The notes beneath the pieces were generated by a model. The model was given only the letters and a program-made list of their open reading frames with translations, made no database searches and was not told where the DNA came from. Shown here one piece after another: positions 33,901-42,627 of a stretch of 64,000 nt of DNA (position 1 is the first letter of the stretch; every line of letters starts with the position of its first letter). The DNA is taken from the NCBI RefSeq assembly GCF_001517085.1, contig NZ_LRAC01000124.1:124001-188000 (forward strand). The letters run 5' to 3'. Source of the DNA: Paenibacillus sp. DMB5. GTDB lineage: Bacteria; Bacillota; Bacilli; Paenibacillales; Paenibacillaceae. The position numbers and the translations under genes were made by a program.

Positions 33901-34400
33901 ATACCTTTACTTTCCCGAGGCAGAATGTAGAGCCTTATCTGTGCCTTGCCGACTTCCTGAAGCCGGTGGACAGCGGGGTTATGGATTATGTCGGCTTCCT
34001 GGTCGTAACGGCGGGACACGGAGTCCGTGAAATGTCGACCGAACTGAAGGATAAAGGAGACTACCTCCGTTCCCATGCCCTGCAGGCAGTCGCGCTGGAA
34101 GTAGCCGAAGGGCTGGCCGAGCGTGTCCATCACATGATGCGGGATACGTGGGGGTTCCCTGATCCGGCGGATATGACAATGAAGCAGCGGCACGGCGCCC
34201 GCTACCAGGGGATCCGCGTATCCTTCGGATATCCGGCCTGCCCGGATTTGGAGGATCAAGGGCCGCTGTTCAAGCTGATGAAGCCGGAGGACATCGGTGT
34301 CCAGCTTACAGACGGCTTCATGATGGAGCCGGAAGCCTCTGTCTCGGCGATGGTCTTTGCCCATCCGGAAGCACAGTATTTCAATGTGGAGAAGCAATAG
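30964..34400 (+). pseudogene. metH: Cobalamin-dependent methionine synthase, frameshifted
   Basis: MetH transfers methyl from methyltetrahydrofolate via B12 to homocysteine. The first frame (GTG 30964 to TGA 33363, 799 residues) has the homocysteine domain with zinc Cys residues (GLNCATG, GGCCGTTPDHI), the pterin domain (VGERTNVLGSRKF), the cap and the B12 motif GDVHDIGKN. It stops after IMVGGAA, and the next frame resumes at once with LTRKFTKTRIRPEYDG (leading L restored) and the reactivation domain (RVSFGYPACP) to 34400. One missing C at 33360/33361 would restore GGAALTRKF. The break lies inside the B12 Rossmann fold, so two functional subunits are unlikely. A nominal GTG overlaps the stop. 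Confidence 0.9.
33355..33365 (+). other. Frameshift site in metH (one base missing)
   Basis: Sequence reads gcg gcg tga ccc; gcg gcg ctg acc would be in frame and encode the conserved AALT. Confidence 0.75.
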
Positions 34401-34456
34401 TCTCCCGTACTGAACCTCAACTTAGCGAAGGAGGAGCGATCCTTCTTCGGCAGCGG

Positions 34457-34482
34457 ACCTCCCGTAACCGGGAGGTTTTTTG
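34457..34482 (+). terminator. Terminator after metH
   Basis: ACCTCCCG pairs perfectly with CGGGAGGT around TAAC, followed by six T. Confidence 0.88.
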
Positions 34483-34606
34483 CTGGTAACGGGAAGCTCC
34501 AGAAAGAAAATGTGCTTTCAGCGCCCAAAAAGGGTAAAATTCAGTTCAGAGACTAAGCAGCTGCGGCTGCTGTGCATATTAAAGAGTGAAGAAGGGAGGA
34601 TCTGGA

Positions 34607-35536
34607 ATGGAAATCTATTTTCTTGGCACCAATGCCGGAGTGCCTACAATACAGCGCAATGTAACCTCAGTGGCCCTCAGGCTGATGGAGGAACGGCGCA
34701 GCTTCTGGATGTTCGATTGCGGGGAAGGGACACAGCATCAGGTGCTGCGCTCGCCGCTGCGGCTCGGCAAGCTGGAAAAGCTGTTCATTACCCATCTGCA
34801 CGGTGACCACCTGTTCGGCCTGCCCGGCCTGCTGTCCAGCCGCGGCTATCAGGGAGGCACGGCCCCGCTGACGGTGTACGGGCCGCCGGGGCTGAAGGCT
34901 TTTCTGGATGTGTCCCTGTCAGTCAGCCAGTCCCGGGTTCCCTACAAGCTGGAGATTGTAGAGCATACGGGCGGACTGATCTTCGAGGATGACACCTTCA
35001 AGGTAGAAGCGGGTCTGCTGGAGCACCGGATTGACAGCTACGGATACCGGGTAACGGAGAAGGACAGTCCCGGCAGCCTGAATACAGAGCTGCTTCAGAG
35101 GTACGGGCTGAAGCCCGGCCCATTGTACGGAAGACTGAAGAAGGGTGAAGATATCACGACTGATGACGGAACGGTTATCCGGGCGGCTGAAGTGATCTGT
35201 GAGCCGAAGAAGGGGCGGATTGTTACTATATTAGGCGATACCCGTCCATGCCCTGGCAGCCTGCCGCTGGCCCGGGGGGCGGATATGATTATCCATGAGG
35301 CAACCTTCGCCCATGATCTGGCGGATATGGCCTATCAGTATCATCACAGTACGGCTGCCCAGGCGGCGGAGCTGGCCAGTCAGGCGGGCGGCCGTGAGCT
35401 GCTGCTGACCCACTTCAGCTCACGCTATGTAACCCAGGAGGAGCTGGCTCCGCTGCTGGCCGAGGCGCAGGCGATTTTCCCGCAGACTCTGCTGGCCGAG
35501 GAGTTCTGCACATTCCCGGTATACCGGAGAAAGTAA
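34607..35536 (+). CDS. rnz: Ribonuclease Z
   Basis: RNase Z trims the 3' trailer from tRNA precursors lacking encoded CCA. The 309-residue metallo-beta-lactamase protein has the zinc motif ITHLHGDHLFGLPGLL (HxHxDH), FDCGEGTQHQ, the Gly/Pro-rich exosite region, ILGDTRPC, IIHEATF and LLTHFSSRY. The ATG at 34607 has GGGAGG six bases upstream. Length is normal for RNase Z of this phylum. Confidence 0.95.
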   Translation: MEIYFLGTNAGVPTIQRNVTSVALRLMEERRSFWMFDCGEGTQHQVLRSPLRLGKLEKLFITHLHGDHLFGLPGLLSSRGYQGGTAPLTVYGPPGLKAFLDVSLSVSQSRVPYKLEIVEHTGGLIFEDDTFKVEAGLLEHRIDSYGYRVTEKDSPGSLNTELLQRYGLKPGPLYGRLKKGEDITTDDGTVIRAAEVICEPKKGRIVTILGDTRPCPGSLPLARGADMIIHEATFAHDLADMAYQYHHSTAAQAAELASQAGGRELLLTHFSSRYVTQEELAPLLAEAQAIFPQTLLAEEFCTFPVYRRK

Positions 35537-35867
35537 GCGGGCGTAGGAACGGAAAATAACCGGGGAAATCAAAATTATTTTCCGGGAAAGCGCAGGAAAT
35601 GACAGGGAGCTGTCAAAAAAGCACCGTCACTGCAGCCGTTCGCTAACGTTCGACTGGGAACGTTAAATTTTAAGTAAAGAGGTGCCGTTTACTCTACGAA
35701 GCAGTGGAGATTATGACGAAACCGGGACGGCGCTGAGGGGCTAGTGGTACATTGTGACTAGTATTAATCATCGCGCAAAAGCAGCGGCTTTGAGCTGTCT
35801 AATCTAATTTAATTGTGTTAATAGTTAATTATGTTAATAGAATAATCAAGAAGAAGGAGGCTGCTGT
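35537..35867. other. Intergenic region with two inverted repeats
   Basis: This 331-base gap has no convincing frame. TGACAG/CTGTCA (35600-35615) forms a short hairpin and AACGTTC (35645-35651) pairs with GAACGTT (35658-35664) around GACTGG. The last 60 bases are very AT-rich and could hold a promoter for the HAD gene. Confidence 0.5.
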
Positions 35868-36656
35868 ATGAATAATATCGGAGGCTTGCTGATAGATCTG
35901 GACGGAACGCTGTTTCATGGCGGGCGGATGATACCCGGAGCGGATAAGCTGATCGAAGGGCTGCGGTCGGCAGGAATTCCTTTTTTATTCGTAACGAATA
36001 ATTCCTCACGGACAGCGGCCGGCGTGGCTGCGCATTTGCGGGGAATGGGGATTGCAGCAATGCCGGAGGAAGTGTGTACCTCCTCACTTGCGGCTGCGCG
36101 TTATATCGCCGGGGAATTACCGGAGGCACGGGTGGCGATACTTGGGGAAGAGGGACTGATTGATGCCTGTGCGGCGGCAGGCCTGAAGATTGTTGAAGAT
36201 GCTCCGCAGTATGTCGTTCAGGGTATTTATAGAGCTTTTACATATGATTCACTTGCAAGGGCTTCCCGCTGGATTATGGGCGGGGCAAAGTTCGTGCTGA
36301 CCAATCCGGATTTAATGCTCCCGTCTGATGACGGGGTTATGCCCGGAGCAGGAACGATTGGCGCTGCAATTGAGGCGGCTAGCGGTGTTGCGCCGGTGGT
36401 GATCGGCAAGCCGGAAGCGCACCTGATTACCTTTGCGGCGTCTATACTTGGTATCAAACCGGAAGAAGCGGTTGTTGTCGGAGATAATATGCGGACAGAT
36501 ATTTCGGCAGGAGTGAATGCCGGCTGCAGGACTGTGCTTGTGCTGACAGGCCTGACTACAGCGGAGAATCTGGAGCATTATAAAACCGTTACAGGTGTAA
36601 CTCCTGACGAAATTTGCAGTGATTTAGCTGAACTTATGGCAATGCTCGGTGTATAA
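35868..36656 (+). CDS. HAD-IIA hydrolase, NagD/AraL type
   Basis: This 262-residue sugar or nucleotide phosphatase has HAD motif I (GLLIDLDGTLFHGG), motif II (FLFVTNNSSRTAAGVAAHLRGMGI), the type IIA cap in the middle, Lys motif III (VIGKPEA) and motif IV (AVVVGDNMRTDISAGVNAG). It belongs to the NagD/p-nitrophenyl phosphatase group. Start ATG behind AAGGAGG. Substrate unknown. An Fpg-like gene follows 46 bases later. Confidence 0.9.
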   Translation: MNNIGGLLIDLDGTLFHGGRMIPGADKLIEGLRSAGIPFLFVTNNSSRTAAGVAAHLRGMGIAAMPEEVCTSSLAAARYIAGELPEARVAILGEEGLIDACAAAGLKIVEDAPQYVVQGIYRAFTYDSLARASRWIMGGAKFVLTNPDLMLPSDDGVMPGAGTIGAAIEAASGVAPVVIGKPEAHLITFAASILGIKPEEAVVVGDNMRTDISAGVNAGCRTVLVLTGLTTAENLEHYKTVTGVTPDEICSDLAELMAMLGV

Positions 36657-36702
36657 TGGCAAAGGTGTGAGTTTTTTACCAACCTCGAAGGGACGATGAT
36701 CA

Positions 36703-37518
36703 ATGCCGGAATTGCCGGAAATGGAGAACTACAGAAGGCTGCTTAGCCAGCATCTTATAAATGTACCGATTACGGGTGTGACCGTAAACCGGGAGAAGAC
36801 GATCAACATGGAGGCTGAAGCCTTCAAAAATGCCCTGCTTGGTGCCCGTATTGTATTTGTGGAGCGCCGGGCCAAGCATATTCTGTTCCATCTGCATGAC
36901 GGGCGCAGGCTGCTGCTGCATCTGATGCTGGGCGGGCTGCTGTATTACGGGACAGAGGCGGAGCGTCCGGACCGGACTACCCAGGTGGAGCTGGCCTTCG
37001 GTGACCAGATCCTGTATTTCATGGGACTGCGTCTGGGGTATCTGCATCTGCTGTCGGTGAAGGAGAGCGAAGCGGCGATGGGCAAGCTGGGACCGGAGCT
37101 CTTGGACCGCCGGATGACGGCGGAGCGGTTTGCGGCGCTGCTGAAAGGACGCAGAGGTGCGCTTAAGACCCTGCTTGTGAACCAGCAGGTGATGGCCGGC
37201 ATCGGCAATTGCTACGCGGATGAAATTGCTTTTGAAGCAAGGCTGCTGCCGTCTGCCCTGGTGCAGAATCTGTCCCCGGAGGCCGTTACGCGCCTGTATG
37301 ACAGTGTTCGCAAGGTACTGACGGAAGCGACCGAAATCGGCGGATACATGGAAATGCCGTTTATGGCCGGAGATACTGTAACCGGCTCGTATAATGACCA
37401 GTGCAAAGTGTATGACCGTGAAGGCGAACCGTGCCTGCGCGGCGGGGGAAACATTGTTAAAGTTGAGCTGTCCGGCCGCAAGGTGTTCTACTGCCCGGAC
37501 TGCCAGCATGAAGGATAG
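36703..37518 (+). CDS. Fpg/Nei family DNA glycosylase with altered zinc finger
   Basis: This base-excision glycosylase homolog has 271 residues. The catalytic N-terminus PELPE (Pro2 nucleophile, Glu3) and the conserved Lys in RRAKHILFHLHDG are intact, as are the helix-two-turn-helix (LLVNQQVMAGIGNCYADEI) and a beta-hairpin finger. The finger normally has four Cys; here it reads CKVYDREGEPCLRGGGN...FYCPDCQ, with Gly where the second Cys of the first pair is expected (EPCxxC). The nearby Cys in NDQCKVYD could be an alternative ligand. It overlaps endonuclease IV by 11 bases, coupling the glycosylase and AP endonuclease steps. Confidence 0.85.
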   Translation: MPELPEMENYRRLLSQHLINVPITGVTVNREKTINMEAEAFKNALLGARIVFVERRAKHILFHLHDGRRLLLHLMLGGLLYYGTEAERPDRTTQVELAFGDQILYFMGLRLGYLHLLSVKESEAAMGKLGPELLDRRMTAERFAALLKGRRGALKTLLVNQQVMAGIGNCYADEIAFEARLLPSALVQNLSPEAVTRLYDSVRKVLTEATEIGGYMEMPFMAGDTVTGSYNDQCKVYDREGEPCLRGGGNIVKVELSGRKVFYCPDCQHEG

Positions 37519-38365
37519 CCCCAAAATCGGGGCACATGTCAGCATCCGCGGCGGATACGGCCGTGCGGCCCGGTTCGCCTGGGAGAGCGGTGCGGCATGC
37601 TTTCAGTATTTTCCGAAGAACCCGCGCAGCCTGAAGCTGAAGCCGCTTGATGTGCGGGATGCAGAGGATTGTGCGGACTTTTGCCGTAAGCATCAGATGG
37701 TGTCCATTGCCCACACCCCTTATCCAACCAATATGGCCGCCGGGGCAGCCGGTGCTTCTCCAAGAAAGGTTATGGTGGAGTCACTGCGCAACGATCTGGA
37801 GATCGCCGAAGCCTGCGGCTCGCTGGGCATTGTTGTGCATTTCGGAACCTTCGGCACGCTTGAGCCGTTACAAGGCTATCAAAATATTATACAATGTATG
37901 AATGAAACGCTCGATTCATGGGAGGGCCGGGCCAAGCTGCTGATTGAGAACCAGGCCGGCAATCACGGACGTGAAGGTATGACTCTGGAAGAGCTTGTCA
38001 AGGTCCGCGAGCTTAGCAGATATCCCGGGAAGATCGGCTTCTGCTTTGATACCTGCCATGCTTATGCTGCTGGTATCTGGAACCCTGAACAGACAGATGA
38101 GCTGCTGGGGCGGGGAACAAAGCTTGGTTACTGGCCTCATCTTGTGGCGGTTCACCTGAATGATTCCGTGTTTCCTTGCGGGCTGCGCAGGGACAGGCAT
38201 GCTGGTATCGGGCAGGGGCATATCGGTGAAAAGAAGCTTCGGGAGCTGATGCTCACAGCCCCTTTTCGCCGGGCGGCTGTCGCCATGGAGACCGCCAAAG
38301 GTTCTGATGGCACCCACCGCGGTGAGATTGCCGCTGTAAGGAAATGGTATGAAGCGGAGGGTTAG
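37508..38365 (+). CDS. nfo: Deoxyribonuclease IV (AP endonuclease)
   Basis: This 285-residue TIM-barrel AP endonuclease cuts 5' of abasic sites. Trinuclear zinc ligands are visible in GAHVSIRGG, AHTPYP, VVHFGTFG, LLIENQAGN, FDTCHAYAAG, VHLNDSVFPCG, DRHAGIGQGHIG and METAKGSD. The ATG at 37508 lies inside the end of the Fpg-like gene; the frame extends upstream to 37394 but only as antisense-type overlap. It is a natural partner of that glycosylase. Confidence 0.93.
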   Translation: MKDSPKIGAHVSIRGGYGRAARFAWESGAACFQYFPKNPRSLKLKPLDVRDAEDCADFCRKHQMVSIAHTPYPTNMAAGAAGASPRKVMVESLRNDLEIAEACGSLGIVVHFGTFGTLEPLQGYQNIIQCMNETLDSWEGRAKLLIENQAGNHGREGMTLEELVKVRELSRYPGKIGFCFDTCHAYAAGIWNPEQTDELLGRGTKLGYWPHLVAVHLNDSVFPCGLRRDRHAGIGQGHIGEKKLRELMLTAPFRRAAVAMETAKGSDGTHRGEIAAVRKWYEAEG

Positions 38366-38367
38366 CC

Positions 38368-38712
38368 GTGATTAACATATTTATGGATGATTGCCGCAAG
38401 CGGCCTGCGGGCTTTGCGCTGGCAAGAACGACGGAGGAATGCCTGCTGCTCCTGCGGGAGTGTGCGGTCAATATCCTGTCTCTGGATTATGATATGGGAC
38501 CGGAGGATTACAGCGGGGATGAAGTGGCAAGGCGGATCGTGCTGGAAGGGCTATATCCGCGCGAAATCTATCTGCACACCTCAAGTTCCGCGGGCCGCAA
38601 AGCTATGTATGAACTGCTCTATTCCGCTGTCCCTGCAGGGACTGTGCTTCATAATGGCCCGCCAGGCCATGAGCTGCTGGCAGAAATTGCTGCAGGAGTG
38701 ACTGCGATATGA
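38368..38712 (+). CDS. Receiver-like (cyclic-phosphate processing) domain protein
   Basis: This 114-residue protein reads INIFMDDCRKRPAGFALARTTEECLLLLRE, LSLDYDMGPEDYSGDE and EIYLHTSSSAGRKAMYELL. The DD pair, the central Asp and the overall alpha/beta order resemble a receiver domain; this subgroup is annotated as cyclic-phosphate processing receiver. It is not a normal response regulator because no output domain follows. Start GTG at 38368, two bases after nfo, and it overlaps the thioredoxin gene by four bases. Confidence 0.7.
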   Translation: MINIFMDDCRKRPAGFALARTTEECLLLLRECAVNILSLDYDMGPEDYSGDEVARRIVLEGLYPREIYLHTSSSAGRKAMYELLYSAVPAGTVLHNGPPGHELLAEIAAGVTAI

Positions 38713-39041
38713 AGACATTTAAGCAGATGAATGAACAGGAGCTGGCGTTAGCGCTGGAGCAGCCAGGCGAACCGCTGGTCGTCTTTTTGCATACGCCGCT
38801 GTGCGGGACCTGCAAGGCCGCCCGCCGCATGCTGGAGGTGGCAGCGCATCTGCTGCCTCCCGGCCTCCTAATTGCGGAAGCCAATGTGAACATGCTTCCG
38901 GGGATCGTCAGCCGCTACCGTATATCAAGTGTGCCGGCGCTGATGGTCTGCAGGGCTGACCAGACCGGCGGGCCGGAAATTTTGTATTCGATGGGCTCTG
39001 TAGAGCAGATGCTGGATTACATAAGGAGAGTGGCCTCATAA
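38709..39041 (+). CDS. Thioredoxin family protein (CGTC)
   Basis: This 110-residue thioredoxin-fold protein has the redox motif CGTC (VVFLHTPLCGTCKAARRML) and the cis-Pro loop (ISSVPALMV), followed by the final helix. It is cytoplasmic, with no signal peptide, like YtpP/YusE of Bacillus. It overlaps the receiver-like gene by ATGA and ends one base before the ABC gene, so the run is tightly coupled. Confidence 0.88.
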   Translation: MKTFKQMNEQELALALEQPGEPLVVFLHTPLCGTCKAARRMLEVAAHLLPPGLLIAEANVNMLPGIVSRYRISSVPALMVCRADQTGGPEILYSMGSVEQMLDYIRRVAS

Positions 39042-39818
39042 ATGATATCATTACAACATCTTACCCTGCGGAGAGAGCAAAGCCTGATTCTTGATGATGT
39101 ATCCCTGGATATGAAGCCGGGTGAAAACTGGGTCATCCTGGGACGGAACGGCTCCGGCAAAACAACGATTCTCGAAATGATGACGGGCTATCTGTTCCCG
39201 AGCAGCGGGTCGGTCGAAGTGCTCGGATACAAGTTCGGACAGTGCGATGTCCGTGAAGTACGCAAGGAAATCGGTTATATCGGACCATCCCTGATGGAAA
39301 AGCTGTCACTAAGTGATCCCGTCTGGGAAGTGGTAGCTACCGGTGCCTATGCTTACCTCCGCTTCTATCAGGCGATTCCGCAGCAGGTGAAGGAGCAGGC
39401 AATCAAATTGCTTGAAGATATGAATCTGGGCGGGCTGGCCTATCATCCGTTCGGCACCCTGTCCCAGGGTGAGCGCAAGAAGGCGATGCTGGCCAGATGC
39501 CTGATGGCTGAACCGAAGCTGCTCATCATGGACGAGCCCTGCGCCGGTCTTGACCTGTATGAACGGGAAAAAATGCTTGCGGAGGTCGACAAGCTGAAGC
39601 AGCGCAATGTTTCGGTCGTCTATGTTACCCATCATGTTGAAGAGATCGTACCGCTCTTTACACATGTGGCGCTGATCCGCGACGGCAAGCTGGCCGGCTC
39701 CGGACCCAAAGAAGAAGTACTAACGAAGGAAATGATCATGGCTACATTTGATATTCCTGTGGATGTTGAATGGGATGGCGGTCGTCCCTGGATAAAAATC
39801 AGACCTGGAGGCAATTGA
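39042..39818 (+). CDS. ABC transporter-type ATP-binding protein
   Basis: This 258-residue single ATPase domain has Walker A (LGRNGSGKTT), Q loop, signature LSQGERKKAMLA and Walker B/His (LLIMDEPCAGLD, YVTHHVEEI). The family resembles the YlmA/ModF-type stand-alone ATPases of metal or molybdate-linked groups, but no permease gene is nearby. ATG at 39042 directly follows the thioredoxin stop. Its partner is unknown. Confidence 0.88.
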   Translation: MISLQHLTLRREQSLILDDVSLDMKPGENWVILGRNGSGKTTILEMMTGYLFPSSGSVEVLGYKFGQCDVREVRKEIGYIGPSLMEKLSLSDPVWEVVATGAYAYLRFYQAIPQQVKEQAIKLLEDMNLGGLAYHPFGTLSQGERKKAMLARCLMAEPKLLIMDEPCAGLDLYEREKMLAEVDKLKQRNVSVVYVTHHVEEIVPLFTHVALIRDGKLAGSGPKEEVLTKEMIMATFDIPVDVEWDGGRPWIKIRPGGN

Positions 39819-39819
39819 T

Positions 39820-40887
39820 TTGAACGATTTAAAACAAGAAACCGGAGAGCAGGCTGCTGCTCCTGAAGATACAATCCTGTCCCGCTATATATGCACCGCC
39901 AATCACGGCTTTGCCCCTTATGCCCAGGAGGAGCTGCGCCGTCTGTTCGGAGCAGTGAAGAGCACGCTGCTGCTGCCGGGTGAGATTTTTCTGGCTACGC
40001 TGGAGGGCGAACCTGCTGATATAGCTGAGGCGCTGAGTAGTAATCCGCCCATCTTCCTTCGGCATATCCAGCCGGTCCAGTTTCAGGACCAGGGTGATAT
40101 GTCCGCTATGGAGCGGCTGGCGGTTTATCTGAGCCGGCGCAGTGAGCTGGAGGGGCAAAAGGTGTCCCTGCATGTCCGCAAGGGTACCAATTCCTTCTGG
40201 CCGGACAGTCCCGGTGAACTGCGCGAGTGGCTGCAGGAGCGGCTCTCGGACCTGGAAGCGGACTTTACTGTGCAGGACCCTTCCTGGATCATATCCGTCT
40301 ATGCAGACGGGGATGCGCTGTATGCCGGGGTCTCCCGGCCGGAAGATAACCTGTCCAGCTGGAACGGCGGGATGATCCGCTTCCGCAAGGAGGATGGACA
40401 GATCTCACGGGCCAAGTTCAAGCTGATGGAAGCCGAAAAGGAATTTGCCATTCCGTTCTCAAGCTTCCGTAATGCTGTGGATATCGGCGCTTCACCCGGC
40501 GGCTGGACTTCGTTCCTGCTGGAACGCGGCCTGAAGGTTACAGCAATCGATCCGGCGCTGATGCATGAATCGCTGCGTAATCAGCCGAACCTGAAGATTC
40601 TGCGCAAGAATGCCGGCGAAGTCAAATTCAGCGAGAATGAATTTGATCTGCTCGTATGTGACATGAGCTGGAGTCCCAAGCTGATGGCTAAGCTCGTCAC
40701 CGGTCTGCTGCACAGCCTCGCACCGGGCGGAACAGCCGTAGTTACCGTGAAGCTGATGCACAAGAAGCCTATGGCAGTGATCAAAGAGATCATCGCCATG
40801 TTCGAAGGGGAACGGATGCAGCTCCAGCGGGCAAAGCAGCTGTTCCATAACCGGGATGAAATAACACTTTATATGATTAAATATTAA
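39820..40887 (+). CDS. RlmM-like 23S rRNA 2'-O-methyltransferase
   Basis: This 355-residue enzyme has an N-terminal THUMP-like part (CTANHGFAPYAQEELRRLFG, LHVRKGTNSFWP) and a C-terminal FtsJ/RrmJ Rossmann fold with SAM motif AVDIGASPGGWTSFLLERG, then VTAIDP, LLVCDMSWSPKLM and VVTVKLMHKK (Lys and Asp-Lys catalytic type). This matches the RlmM/YgdE group that methylates C2498 of 23S rRNA. Start TTG at 39820 behind GGAGGC. It ends at a long terminator. Confidence 0.85.
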   Translation: MNDLKQETGEQAAAPEDTILSRYICTANHGFAPYAQEELRRLFGAVKSTLLLPGEIFLATLEGEPADIAEALSSNPPIFLRHIQPVQFQDQGDMSAMERLAVYLSRRSELEGQKVSLHVRKGTNSFWPDSPGELREWLQERLSDLEADFTVQDPSWIISVYADGDALYAGVSRPEDNLSSWNGGMIRFRKEDGQISRAKFKLMEAEKEFAIPFSSFRNAVDIGASPGGWTSFLLERGLKVTAIDPALMHESLRNQPNLKILRKNAGEVKFSENEFDLLVCDMSWSPKLMAKLVTGLLHSLAPGGTAVVTVKLMHKKPMAVIKEIIAMFEGERMQLQRAKQLFHNRDEITLYMIKY

Positions 40888-40914
40888 TCAGAATAAATAT
40901 AAGGAAGATCCGGG

Positions 40915-40986
40915 AAAGCCTCCCGTTGTCTGCGCCTCCGGCCTTGAGCCGGTCCGGCTGCAGCACGGGAGGCTTTCTTTTTTTTA
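40915..40986 (+). terminator. Terminator after the RlmM-like gene
   Basis: AAAGCCTCCCGT (40915-40926) pairs with ACGGGAGGCTTT (40965-40976) with an inner CCGG hairpin, followed by eight T. Confidence 0.85.
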
Positions 40987-41012
40987 TAATCCAATCGAAG
41001 GGGAGACGGCTA

Positions 41013-42523
41013 ATGATTTTTGAATCGAAGCTTGCAGAAGGGGTTCTTCTGGGCGGGAGGTACCGGATTATACGGAAGCTTGCCACGGGGGGGATGAGTC
41101 ATGTATATCTTGCTGAGGATATGCGCCTGCCGGGCCAGTGCTGGGCCGTGAAGGAGAGCTACAGCCGGAAGGAGAGTTACGTTGCAACAGAAGCGGAGGC
41201 GGGGCTGCTTATTTCCCTGAACCACCGGCTGCTTCCGCGGGTTACGGATTTCTTTCCGCCGGATGAACAGGGCTGCAGCTATCTGGTAATGGATTATATA
41301 GAAGGCGTCACACTGTCGGATTATATTATGGAGCAAGCTGCACCGCTGAATGGAGCACAGATCATCTCCTATGCCCGCCAGCTGCTGGGGGTACTCCATT
41401 ACTTGCATAGCCATCATCCCCCGATTATCTACCGTGACCTGAAGCCTGCAAATATTATGCTGACTAAGACCGGTGAACTGAGGCTCATCGACTTCGGAAT
41501 TGCCCGCAGCTACAGACAGGGAGCTGAGGAAGATACCGAAAAGCTCGGCACTGCCGGTTTTGCTGCGCCCGAGCAATACGGCAGCGGGCAGAGCAGTCCG
41601 GTCTCCGATCTGTACGGTCTGGGAGCACTCATGCTGTATATGGCTTCCGGCGGGCTGTACAGCCGCTGGGAGACGGGAATGGAGGTCAGGCTGAACGGCA
41701 GAAGCACTGAGGCGCTGATCCCGGTCATTCGCCGGCTGCTGCGTTACCATCCGGAAGAGAGATATCAAAGTGCGCAGCAAGTGCTGCTGGAGCTTGAGCC
41801 GGCAGCGGAGTCCGGCAGCAAGCCTGATCCATGGGATATCAGAGGTAGACTGGAGCCAACTCCAGATTTCTCCGCCAATTCGCAGGGCATGGTCATCGCC
41901 CTGCTTGGTGTAGCCGAAGGCCTCGGTACAACGCATACTTCACTGGCAGCCGGTAGCTGTCTTGCGCGGAAGGGAAAGACGGCGTGGGTTGGCCTCAGTC
42001 CCGATTCTACCGTCTATGAGCGGATATGCAGCCTGCTGGATCATCCGGTAGAAGAAGCAGATGTTCCTGTCAGCTGGAAAGGAATAGATTACTGGCGGCG
42101 TCCTGCGGCCGGTAATCTGAGAGGACTCCTTGATAAACCCTACAGTTACATTGTCGTAGACCTTGGTACAGGCGGTTATGATGGGGCTCTTGAAGTATTT
42201 GGTAACAGCGGCATTCCGCTGCTGCTGTCTTCCGGGGCGGACTGGCGGCTGGAGGATACCCTGCACTGGCTGCGGCGCAGCGGCTTATGCCCACTGAGGA
42301 TTGGCGCATTTGCCTGCCGCTGGCCGGCCCTTCAGCTGCTGACCTGCTGGCAGCTGCGCTGCATGGCCGGGTTAAGGTGTGCAGCCTGCCGCTGCAGCAA
42401 AATCCTTTTCAGCATAACGGCAAGCTGACCCATATGCTGGATCGCCTTCTGACGGAGACGGGAAAGCTCCATTTACCTGTAAAACGCAGTGGAATATTTC
42501 AGAAAAAGGCGAAAATCCGCTAA
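41013..42523 (+). pseudogene. Ser/Thr protein kinase fused to a ParA/MinD-like domain, frameshifted
   Basis: Residues 1-280 form a Hanks-type kinase: Gly loop (LATGGMSHVYLAED), Lys (WAVKES), YRDLKPANIML (catalytic Asp, Asn), DFG (LIDFGIAR) and GTAGFAAPEQY. After a linker (about 280-300) residues 305-470 look like a P-loop ParA/CpaE-type ATPase: MVIALLGVAEGLGTTHTSLAAG, then YIVVDLGTGGYD and IPLLLSSG. The P loop lacks the usual Lys. After LHWLRRSGLCP the frame shifts: adding one C to CCC at 42290-42292 gives CPTEDWRICLPLAGPSAADLL and continues to 42523 (about 504 residues). ATG at 41013, GGGGAG eight bases upstream. No transmembrane helix or PASTA repeat. Confidence 0.8.
42288..42294 (+). other. 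Frameshift site in the kinase gene (one base missing)
   Basis: The CCC at 42290-42292 needs one more C to join the C-terminal frame that runs to 42523. Confidence 0.7.
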
Positions 42524-42627
42524 TCCCTGTTTCAGTGAAGTAGACACCTGTGCTAAAATGTTCGTTATATGCACACAGACAGATTATTGCCTCATGCTAA
42601 AACTAGATAGGAGCTTAACGAGAATTT

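Noticed and set aside
33360..34400. Separate gene for a MetH activation subunit starting at GTG 33360
   Set aside because: The start has no independent ribosome site, and its first residues complete the broken B12 domain, so it is the tail of metH.
36227..36457. Frames on the minus strand in the HAD-IIA gene
   Set aside because: Shadow of the real gene, no supporting signals.
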